Of a stretch of 64,000 nucleotides of DNA, positions 55,133 to 64,000 are shown one piece after another. Every line of letters begins with the position of its first letter. Position 1 is the first letter of the stretch. Source of the stretch: Adiantum capillus-veneris (taxonomy: Eukaryota > Streptophyta > Polypodiopsida > Polypodiales > Pteridaceae). Below the pieces are notes generated by a model. That model saw only the letters and a program-made list of their open reading frames with translations, made no database searches and was not told the origin of the DNA. Where the stretch lies: assembly GCA_014529385.2 (NCBI GenBank), contig CM043968.1, positions 8,416,648-8,480,647 on the forward strand, written 5' to 3'. The position numbers and the translations under genes were made by a program.

Positions 55133-56280
55133 CTAAGAGGAAGTGAGGAGTTTGCTTTTCTTTGCTCCCTCTGGCTTCTTTTCTGGGCCTTTGGACTGAT
55201 CTGAAGGCCGCTTTCGTGTGGCGGTTTCTGTCTCAGTAGTGAGAGCATTCTGCTTTGCATGAAAAGTACTAAACCTTTGCTTTTGAGGAGTTCCTTTCGA
55301 ATGCAAGTTTCCGGCTATAAGGGCGGAATGCATCATAATGTGAAGAGTGTTTTGGGGATAGAGCTTCATACTTTTTTTAAGTATTGGCTGGAGTCCAGCT
55401 TCAAACTTGTGCATCTTCTCTTCATAAGAAATTTTCATAAAGGGAGTGACTTTAAGGAGGACTGTCCAAAAATTGTCGACGTAGTTCATGCTTTCTTTGG
55501 GAGAGCCAATCCCATTCTTTCTTCACATCATCAACAAAGTCGGGAGGAAGGAATTGAGCATAAAACTCCTTTTTGAACTCCTCCCAATCTTTGGGTTTGC
55601 GTTTCTCTAGAATTGTGGTAACCCACCAGTTGCTAGCCGTATCTTATAGATACACACTAACATGGCGGAGTTTAGAGCGTTCTGAGAAATTACCTTCTGC
55701 AAAGGCCACCTAGAATTGTCGATAGAAGCGAGAGCCTTCGTATCGATCTTCTTTCCATTATAGCATTCAAATTTAACATCTTTACCTCTAGCTTTGAACG
55801 TCTTCTTCTTTTTCTTGTGGTGTCGGGACCGCTTCTTGGCGATGGCTTTGGAATCTTTGTCCACTGGGATTCTGTGTCCTCTCTTTTTATAATCCTTGTC
55901 TTGCTTTTCTGATTTTTGTGGTTGATCTACAACCTCGTCTAGGGGTAACTCGAGTTCCTTATCGTGTAGGAATGATATTATCCAAGTTCTTCATGAAAGA
56001 GTAATTTGGCAAGTAAGTCGACGAAGGGATTTCTTCTTCTTCTTCATGTTGCCGAGAGGTTCCTAGTACAAGGTCCCTCTGAGGCCATGTTGGGGCCCTA
56101 GTCTGAGGTATTCCCTGAGTTGGTACTGGGGGATTTTGAGATGGCTCTTCCACCATCTTTGCTTTCCCTTTTTCAAGGGTCTTAAGCACTTTTGGCACTT
56201 CTGGCTGAGCAAGAGCAGCTTGCAATTCTGCCATCTGCTACCTGAGCCGCTCAAGCTCTTCTGCTTGTCCTGCCATGACG
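55133..56280 (-). pseudogene. Element B Gag
   Basis: Broken into frames 55133-55489, 55607-55864 and 55959-56234. Recognisable parts: an N-terminal proline- and acid-rich region (QNPPVPTQGIPQTRAPTWPQ), a lysine-rich segment (RHHKKKKKTFKARGK) and the gag domain ending in MNYVDNFWTVLLKVTPFMKI. The start is near 56275, where the minus strand reads MAGQAEELERL. Confidence 0.65.
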
Positions 56281-56312
56281 TGTCTCCTTAAGAAAGGAAA
56301 TGAGAGGACCTT

Positions 56313-56324
56313 GCTCTGATAACA
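56313..56324 (-). other. Element B primer binding site
   Basis: Minus-strand TGTTATCAGAGC, one mismatch to the initiator tRNA-Met site. The LTR candidate starts next to it on the plus strand with TGTCATAG at 56326. Confidence 0.7.
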
Positions 56325-56325
56325 C

Positions 56326-57300
<975 letters not shown>

Positions 57301-57681
57301 TGACTTAAAAACACACGTAAAAACCCAACGTTTTGACTAAACTTGAGCGTAATTAGCTCAGTCATTTTCATGCCTCCCCCGACTCAACTTGTCTACTCTC
57401 GCCAGGACGTGTTTACTCTGTGTCTGACCGGCCACTTTCGTGGGCGGCCACGGTGAAAATATTTAATTATGACTTTTTAAAGCCCTTTAGGGACACCATC
57501 TTATTCATGCGCTTATTCAGATTGGTTCTGCACTATGTCCGGCTGCTCTACTTATCATACTATCTGGACCGGGATAAATTCCCAAATGGCACATTGCACC
57601 GGGAAATTTACTCTACATAATTAATTGGTACCAATAAATTTATAAATTCATATATTAATCCTGTGTGTGCAAAAATCATTT

Positions 57682-58488
57682 TCATTTAACTGTAGTCATA
57701 GCTAAAAATATTACATCCTTTGTCTTTTTGTTCTTGTCTTTGAGAAAATCATATCGGTTGGCTTTGTAAAAGTCGTTTCTTCTTTGCATAAAACATGTGG
57801 TCGTCGGAGTCCGAATTGTCAGAGGATGGCTCCTCTGTAGAACTATCAGAAACTGCTCAGAATAGATCTTCTTTGCCTTTTTCTTGTTCTTTCCAAAACT
57901 TTGTTTCTTGCTTCGCTTCTTGTCCTCTCTGTCCTCCTCGCTCGAGTTGGAAGAGGAAGAGCTAGATGAATTTTCCAAAGAAGAGGAAGAAGAACTAGGT
58001 AGTCTTTTGAAATGCACATGCTTCTTCTGCTTTTGTGCAATCGCATAAGAAGATTGATGACCCAAGTAACCGGGGTAGTCGGCCCTCTTGTTGTGCTTCT
58101 TCAATTGCTTCTTTGTGGTTTCTTCGATGGGTTCTTCGTGTTCAGAAGCTGATTGATTCGGGTCTCGACAACATCATGAAGTTCTTCTTCAATGAACATC
58201 CTCGGAGTAGGAGGTTTCTTGATTGCCGGTTTGATTTGTGTCTCAATGGCTTTCTGCCACTGGGTATGTTTGCTGGGTCAAAAATTATGCATATTGGGGA
58301 TCCTTCGCAAACTGAAGCATCTACTTTGTGCACTTGTCAACCCGCTGTCGATGTTGCATCTCCATGAGGTCATATTGCGAGGGCCAGGGTGACCCGTACT
58401 CATTCTCCACTAAATCGCTTGAATTTTCGGTACCGTCTCCCGCATCAGGGGTGGCAGATGGAGTCGTCTAGTTTTCTTCGGAATCCAT
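57682..58488 (-). pseudogene. Gypsy-type element C, Gag fragment
   Basis: From ATG 58488 (MDSEEN-stop) the minus strand reads TTPSATPDAGDGTENSS, SPWPSQYDLMEMQHRQR and MLQFAKDPQYA, then from 58104 an open frame of 140 codons with HFKRLPSSSSSSLENSSSSS and a lysine-rich end. Several stops. Composition and position next to a PBS suit gag; no pol is left, because the sequence changes near 57680. Confidence 0.55.
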
Positions 58489-58540
58489 AAGTGCCGCGAG
58501 AAGAAGGATCGAATTTTCGAGTAGAAGAGAAATCAGTCAT

Positions 58541-58552
58541 GCTTTGATACCA
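58541..58552 (-). other. Element C primer binding site
   Basis: Minus-strand TGGTATCAAAGC, one mismatch to the initiator tRNA-Met primer site, followed on the plus strand by TTGTCTAGGTTC, the presumed LTR edge. Confidence 0.7.
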
Positions 58553-58553
58553 T

Positions 58554-59450
58554 TGTCTAGGTTCTATCGCGACATGAGAGATTCGTTTAAAACACTTCAC
58601 AATTCAAGAGTCGACATGGCCCGGCGTAGTTCTGTGCCAAGAGAGATTGGCCCTAAAGACTTTCGGTATTTCTTTGTCCTCAACTCTTAGACTCTGCGTC
58701 CAAATGCTCTGAGAAGTGAGGCCCTTGGGCTCCGTATAAACTTACAAGGGATGCTAAAAGCAGAGTCCCAAGAGCCATAAACTCAAAAGCAAAGTCTTCC
58801 AAAAGCATCTTGGTTCAAAAAGTGCAGGAAAAGCAGCCAGCACAATTTTCGTACGGCTGTCAGTGCAAAAAGCAGAATTCCGTACGTTCTACCACATTAG
58901 CCTGTCAGTACGATTTCCGAGATCCGTACAGCCTACCTGCCACGTCACTGTACGTACAACCTATCGCAACGTCAGCAGTCTGTCCGAGCAGAACTGCCAC
59001 ATCATCAATTTGTGACACTCGATCATCTCCTTTGTCTTGTACCTTTGATCAAGGTTGCCCGGGATACATTTTTCCTTCCTTGACCTATACCTTTGACTGA
59101 GATAATTAGTTAGCAATTATCCTTGCTCTTTTATGGACTTTTTCCCTTTTGGTCCCAAACCTTGACCGGTTGCAACGTCCATTAGCACTTAACCAATTTC
59201 ACTTGTTCTCTTTTTATTTTGCCTAGAGTTAAGCTACTAATTTACAATCAATTTCACTTGTTCTCTTTTTATTTTCCCTAAAGTTAAGCTACTAATTTAC
59301 ATTTGCTCTTTTATGGACTTTTCTTCTTTTGGTCCCAAGCCTTGACTGATTGATCCATTAGCACTTAATCAATTTCACTTGTTCTCTCTTTATTTTCCCT
59401 AGACTTAAGTGGCCAATTTCAGTTGGAAATACTTTTAGAAGGTTAGAAAT
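58554..59450 (-). repeat. Element C LTR candidate with internal repeats
   Basis: Begins TGTCTAGG beside the PBS. The part 59125-59425 consists of repeats of about 50-60 bp (AATCAATTTCACTTGTTCTC, TTTATTTTCCCTA, GTTAAGCTACTAATTTACA) and of a longer block starting CTCTTTTATGGACTTTT that occurs twice. Three GTACG-rich lines (58850-58950) suggest another minor repeat. The far end is undetermined. Confidence 0.5.
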
Positions 59451-59469
59451 TGATATTCATGACAAATCG

Positions 59470-60235
59470 TCTTTGCTCGCGTGCTTGGTGCTTTCATGGC
59501 AAGAAGTATTGAAGTTTGCTCATCGGAAGCCACTCTCTCGTAGAGAGGCAACAAATTCTCTACAATCTGAGGTGCTTCCCACCTCTAGAACTATTACTTG
59601 GCTTGGCAAAGGGCACCTTTGCTAAGCAACCGTATGGCAAGGCTTGGTATTTTTATCTCTTGTTGCAATGCTGCCAACTTCTCTCTTTCCGTAGAGTGCA
59701 ACAACCCTCATGGATATGAAGGTATTTGGGAGCTATTTGTTGGTTGCCTTTCCTCTTTTCATCTGCTCCCTGCCTTACTCGTTCGTCAACCTTGGCAAGA
59801 TTGGAAAGTCATAGGCAAAAAGCCCATTACCGTGAGTTCTACAAATTATTTCTATTACTCTCTTATTGGACGAAAGCATTGGTTGGATGACAAGGCCAAC
59901 AAGGCTTGGCGGATCAAGAAATCTGTTGGTTGGTGGAGAGATTTATTGTTTTGAGCTGGCATATTCAACTTCCTTATAAGGGAAAGGTGTTTCTTTGGAG
60001 GGCTATGGTAAGAGGGCTTGAATTGGGAGCAAGTTTGCACCATTGTTAGATTTCCAATGTGTTTCTTTTGCACCACTTTCAAAGAAGACAATAGACGCAC
60101 TTCATTGCTTGCCCTCTTGCCAAGAAATATGGGCCTTTGTTTCATCCATCTAGTTTCATGTTTTGATGAATTTATTTTGTGGGAGAGAGAGAGAGAGAGA
60201 GAGAGAGTGGCACAACCCTTGGTGATATGATTTTG
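59470..60235 (+). pseudogene. LINE-like RT C-terminal relic
   Basis: Across frames the plus strand reads WKVIGKKPITVSSTNYFYYS, HWLDDKANKAWRI, then KGKVFLWRAMVRGLELGAS and HCLPSCQEIWAF. The pair FLWRAM...G followed by HCLPSCQEIW is the zf-RVT pattern (F-x-W, then LHC-L-x-C-x-x-I-W) of plant LINE proteins. It is a different family from the array units but has the same architecture. Frameshifts and stops are frequent. A (GA)n run (60181-60209) follows. Confidence 0.55.
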
Positions 60236-61733
60236 CAAACTAAGAGAGTATAAGGCTGGAACTCATGTCAGAACGGGGGCGATCCCTTCCTCCCTATATA
60301 GTGGGTTCATCAAACATGCTAAATCCAACTTGCCCATCAAAAAAGCCTACAAATGGTTGGCCAAACAAAAACTGTAAAATCCCCTTACATGCCTAGAATG
60401 TGGAAAAGCCTCACAAGGCCAGGCACAGCCACAAAGAAGCTCTCACCTGCAAGATCTAGACCGGAAAATTTTGGAGATGACCTCCAAAACTCTATTAGAG
60501 GCCATGTATGATTGGATAATATCAAACTCATCACCTTCTTAGGAGAGCAAGTACAAGGGTATAGACCATCAACTCAATGCAAGTTAGAACCACCATGTCT
60601 CCATCAATGTACCCCAATATAGTCTGCATTGTCCATCTCTGAATATCAAGTCGATACCAAGGCACGAAAGAATGTCATTGTAGACGGGTACAAACCGATC
60701 TGTCAAGGCTGCAAGCAACCTCTGGGTGAAAGGGATCTCCAAACTCCTCTCCAAGGGCAGGGCAGGTACACTGGCTGAAATCGATCCAAAATCAGCCCCG
60801 GCCCCCCTCGTTAATAGGTGACACGGGCTTCATTCAAGGGATCAACGGCGAGCAGAGGATCCACCGTCGATTCATTTCCAGCAAGCGCAAAAAGGAATGG
60901 TTCCCGCCTGCCATCGAGGCTTGACCCCGCAACCTACCCCTTCACACTCCCACACTCAATCCATCTCGCCCAGCGTGTTACGTTGAGGGTAATGCGAGTC
61001 CTACGCTATATAATTCTTGCCCCCCCCCCCCCCCCCCCCCTGCTGCGTTGATCCGACGACCCAAAGCTCTCCGCCCAGCCAAAAATACGCCCCCGCCGTA
61101 GATCCCGTCACTTAGAAACGAGGCTCGGCTCCCCCCTCGTCCCACAAGATCTCCAACGGGCTGGCCGTCACACTCCAATCAACTTATGATTCTCAAAACG
61201 CAACCCAAAATGTCGTCCAACTTCACGCTGAAAATCAACTACCCTCCTTGGTTCAGGTTTTTCCTGTTGGACGCACCAGTGAGCGGATTCGCTGGTAAGC
61301 TGGATGTTTTCTGGCATGGGGTTGCCCTGCGGTCATCATTTTTACGCAGAAGGCTTTCAGCTCAGACAGTCCATCGAGTCTCTTTAGTGGAAGTATTTGC
61401 CAAAACAATGCTGACAATGTCGAGCAGGTATTTTTGTGCTACCTTCCTCAAAAGATTGTTCTGCTGCTAGATTCAATTTTTGGACCCTTCGAGTTCTGGT
61501 TTCAAAGTTCTAGCCTGTGAGAATGAGAAAGATGCTTGCACGGATGGTTAAAGTTCAAACTTCTAGCATTTCCACAGCTTTGCTGCTTAGTTGCTTCATA
61601 GTGCTGTGAACAAGATTTGAGTTACTTTTGTATGGATTGTCGTTTCTTGTTTTTGACTGTAGTTTCTATGTTGTTTCAAAAACACGTTGGTGAGCTGTAG
61701 TTAACAGTGTGAGGTAAAGGTGAGGTCGAAAAC
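60236..61733. other. Upstream region of the RTE1-like relic
   Basis: No recognisable gene. A C20 run stands at 61021-61040. TATATAA at 61007-61013 could be a TATA box. The frame 61186-61470 (95 codons, MSSNFTLKINYPPWFRFFLL) has an ATG but no family signature; it could be 5' exon sequence of the RTE1-like gene or chance. Confidence 0.4.
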
Positions 61734-62003
61734 ATGGCTCTGCTCCACGATGAGGAGGCTTTGCTGCAGAGAGGTGAATCCTGTACCCAAGGTGTATCAA
61801 AAGATCCTGCTCGCTCCAGATTTCCTCGTTGTATAGTGTGGACCCCACTGCCCATAGTGTCATAGCTAGCTCCATTTGTTGGTCATGTGGGTGTTTGCCG
61901 TGAAGATGTTATAATTCTTGATTTTGCGGGCTCGTATCTTGTGACTGTTGATAATCTTGCATTTGGTCCAACAGCAAGATATGCTCGGCTTGATGGGCAA
62001 CAG
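61734..62003 (+). pseudogene. RTE1/TMEM222-like protein, exon 1
   Basis: 90 codons from ATG to a GTAACT donor: MALLHDEEALLQRGES, SRFPRCIVWTPLPIVS, stop, [46 protein letters not shown]. The order CIVWTP-P, FxGHxGxC, DFAG, VDNxAFG, ARY is the signature of the RTE1/TMEM222 family (DUF778), a membrane protein that in Arabidopsis acts with the ethylene receptor ETR1 at the Golgi/ER. Codon 44 is TAG (61863-61865) where the family has Trp, which disables this copy. The intron that follows is 84 bp. Confidence 0.85.
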
Positions 62004-62087
62004 GTAACTTATCTTCGTGAAACATCAGATTCTAGTTATGCAACTGTGTAAAGTTGTCCACTCAATTATTGCTGTTTTGACTGTTAG

Positions 62088-62473
62088 TGCTGCCTTCCTC
62101 CTCATCTTTATGCGCACACATGTGAAGCCAGATTCAAGCATGCAGAACTTGGCACAGCAACCTCTTGGGATGATGGACTTCGGAGTTGTATGCAGACCTT
62201 CCAGCACAAATGTTTCAATTTGTTTGTATGTAATTGTCACTCCTTTGTAGCCAGTTTCTTGAACAGAGTTGCCTATCAGAGGTGTCGATTGGAACATGAT
62301 AGACATTGTTTTTTTGGTCTGTAGCTCGGTCCTTGGCTCCCTTTGCGGCTGTGATGTGCCTTGGTTTACTAGTGGCTGGCTGGCCTTTCTTTGCTGGTTG
62401 GGCTGTCTTTGACTTGCTCGTTGCTTGGTTTCTCTTTGGTACCTATGTAAAAAGACAACTTATTGAGTGCTGA
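62088..62473 (+). pseudogene. RTE1/TMEM222-like protein, exon 2
   Basis: Begins after GACTGTTAG in phase with exon 1. It reads CCLPPHLYAHTCEARFKHAE, LGTATSWDDGLRSCMQTFQH, KCFNLFVCNCHSFVASFLNR, then GVDWNMIDI in the next frame, then WSVARSLAPFAAVMCLGLLV, AGWPFFAGWAVFDLLVAWFL and FGTYVKRQLIEC-stop at 62473 in the third frame. The CNCHSFVA motif, the WNM block and two hydrophobic C-terminal segments are family features. Two frameshifts (about 62280 and 62312) and a gap of about 12 residues before WSVARS confirm a pseudogene. The retained intron shows it is not a processed copy. Confidence 0.85.
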
Positions 62474-64000
62474 TGGCTTGTGTAACTCAAATTCCTGCAT
62501 GCCTTAAAAACATGTATCACAAGTGGCATAGAGTGCCTCGACTCTACTTAGCTACAAGATTCTGTATTTTAGTGTGAGAGCATGATTCATGGAAGATAAA
62601 ACATACACAGTTAAACGTGACTCTATTTGTTGGCAGATGTCCAAGCACATTTTTTATTCATTGAAGCACATTTTCTTATCATTTAAACTGTATGGGGGTT
62701 CTCTTTTCTTGCGCCGCAGCGCAATGCGTCTTGCTCGTCACTACAGTTCATGTTCCTCTCCTCAGTTAGATCCTAGTCCTCTCGGTACATGTCATGGACG
62801 TTGCTAGATATTATGATATTTTTCCAAGTGTGTGGGCATATGCACATATGCTAGAAGTGAATGCCAAAGTTGAGGAACAACTGCAAGGATTTAAAATAAG
62901 CAAAGAGTAGGAAGGATTTGGGGTACAGAGAATACTAGGAGTCACCAATTTTCTATCATTTTGTTTGCAAACAGTTATGTGGTTGCACCTACATTATCTC
63001 TATTTATTGACAACCCATGTAATTTCAAATATGTAGCCTCCATTTTTTGAGTGTAGATGATTCTACAGCTTGGTGATATTTCTTGTATTTTTGTGTCGCT
63101 CACAAAGCTCAAAACTAAGTGTAGGGTTTATAAATAATAGGCTTGACCAGTCAAATGCAAATCCTCGTTTTTTAAGCTCATTATGACAAATGGCTCTTTT
63201 GGCTTCATTTTGAGGGTTCCAAAGCTAGAGAGCAAGTCAAATCGAGCTTGTAAGGAGATCCATAGTTGTCATATCCTCTCAAAGAATCTATCTACGTGTA
63301 TTCTTCTCCTCGTAGATGTTCATTCATGCATAATGATTGAGGTTTCAAATAGAATCAATGGTTTAGTCTATTTTGCTTTGCGCATTTGCATTTGAAGTTG
63401 CGGATCAAGCTTGCTTGCTAATATAAGTGCTTAGTCCTTGTGTTGATTCCTTGAATCACCAACTATTTTTCATCTTAAGCATTAAAGTAGGTAGCACGCA
63501 TGGGCTGTTTATTCTTGCACACATTGACTTCTTGGCGCACGCATGGAGTAGCTATATCACCCTAGGTTGCATTGAGTGAGTTCATCAAGCATTTAAGCCA
63601 TTGAGCATTGCATGAGTATGAAAAGAGGAACTTTTAGCTTCCAAGTAAGTAGGTTTGGTACAGTTTGGGATGCATACTTTGCATCTCTTTAGACCACTGA
63701 TTTAGTGGTGTGTGTATATAACCTTCGCATTCTAGGTTAGGGTTAGCTTTTTTGTTTGTCGGATTTACAGATTATTAGTGTGAATGCTATGCTACCATTG
63801 TCACACAACTTTCTTTTGGTATTGTTGTCGGCAATGAGTGAAGATTAAAGCTTAGAAGTGGCATGCATTGCATGTTCTTTGGACTAACAATTCATTTGTT
63901 AGAGTAGATTAGAATAGGTAGTTAAAATTTTTTCCATTGAATTGGAGGAGGCTCCAAAATTCTCAAGTGTCTTGCAGTTGAGATTTTTTTTTTGTCAATT
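62474..64000. other. No recognisable gene
   Basis: Ordinary A/T-rich sequence. A short frame after a TTGCGCCGCAG splice-like site (62700-62808, MRLARHYSSCSSPQL) might be a 3' exon or UTR of the RTE1-like gene, but nothing supports it strongly. No transposon ends or tandem repeats are seen. Confidence 0.4.

Larger units (their letters stand above)
52901..56325 (-). mobile_element. Gypsy-type element B, decayed, 3' part missing
   Basis: Right to left: LTR candidate, PBS, gag, protease, RT, RNase H. No integrase is found on the left, so the element ends or was cut near 52900. All parts carry frameshifts or stops. Confidence 0.85.

Noticed and set aside
60818-61051. Proline-rich 77-codon frame ending in the C20 tract
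   Set aside because: No domain, ends in a homopolymer, and lies in a likely promoter region.
62280-62325. A 41-bp intron between CAGAG and CTCGG in the RTE1-like gene instead of frameshifts
   Set aside because: Too short for a plant intron, and the stretch itself encodes the family block WNM.

Overview
This is a transposon-dense piece of nuclear DNA from a eukaryote, almost certainly a land plant. The evidence is a Ty1/copia element with an initiator-tRNA-Met primer site, a Ty3/gypsy chromovirus with a C-terminal chromodomain, a Helitron-type RepHel gene, spliced genes with GT-AG introns, very long (TC)n/(AC)n tracts, and a relic of the plant/animal RTE1-TMEM222 membrane-protein family. The style (huge dinucleotide tracts, LINE debris, nested elements) would fit a fern or another large-genome plant, but the sequence alone does not settle the lineage.

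Layout. 1-20430 and 39217-47300 are one tandem array of about 11 units of 2.3-2.6 kb. Each unit carries the decayed 3' end of a LINE-like reverse transcriptase gene and a (TC)n(AC)n microsatellite at a fixed place. A copia element with one uninterrupted polyprotein frame (12165-17599) sits in the array. Its 5' LTR is truncated, about 0.5 kb of array is missing, and two catalytic motifs are altered. An 18.8-kb Helitron-like element (20431-39216, read on the minus strand) splits another array unit cleanly. In its own order it carries about 3.7 kb of repeat-rich leader, a protein kinase gene with one nonsense codon, a RepHel transposase-helicase frame with five nonsense codons, a four-exon gene of unknown function whose exons join in phase, and at least one more ORF. 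A chromovirus with an open 1604-codon polyprotein (24896-30868) has landed in the RepHel gene between Walker A and Walker B. 47300-59450 holds three decayed minus-strand gypsy-type elements placed side by side. 59470-60230 is another LINE relic. 61734-62473 is a two-exon RTE1-like pseudogene, and the rest up to 64000 shows no recognisable gene.

Order of events by nesting: array first, then the copia and Helitron insertions, then the chromovirus inside the Helitron. No element looks fully autonomous. The chromovirus is closest, but it carries a His-to-Asp change in the integrase zinc-finger region. The most interesting object is the Helitron-like element. It appears to have inserted into a TT/AA site, has asymmetric terminal inverted repeats, and carries a kinase plus a spliced unknown gene whose reading phase has survived although the transposase is dead.
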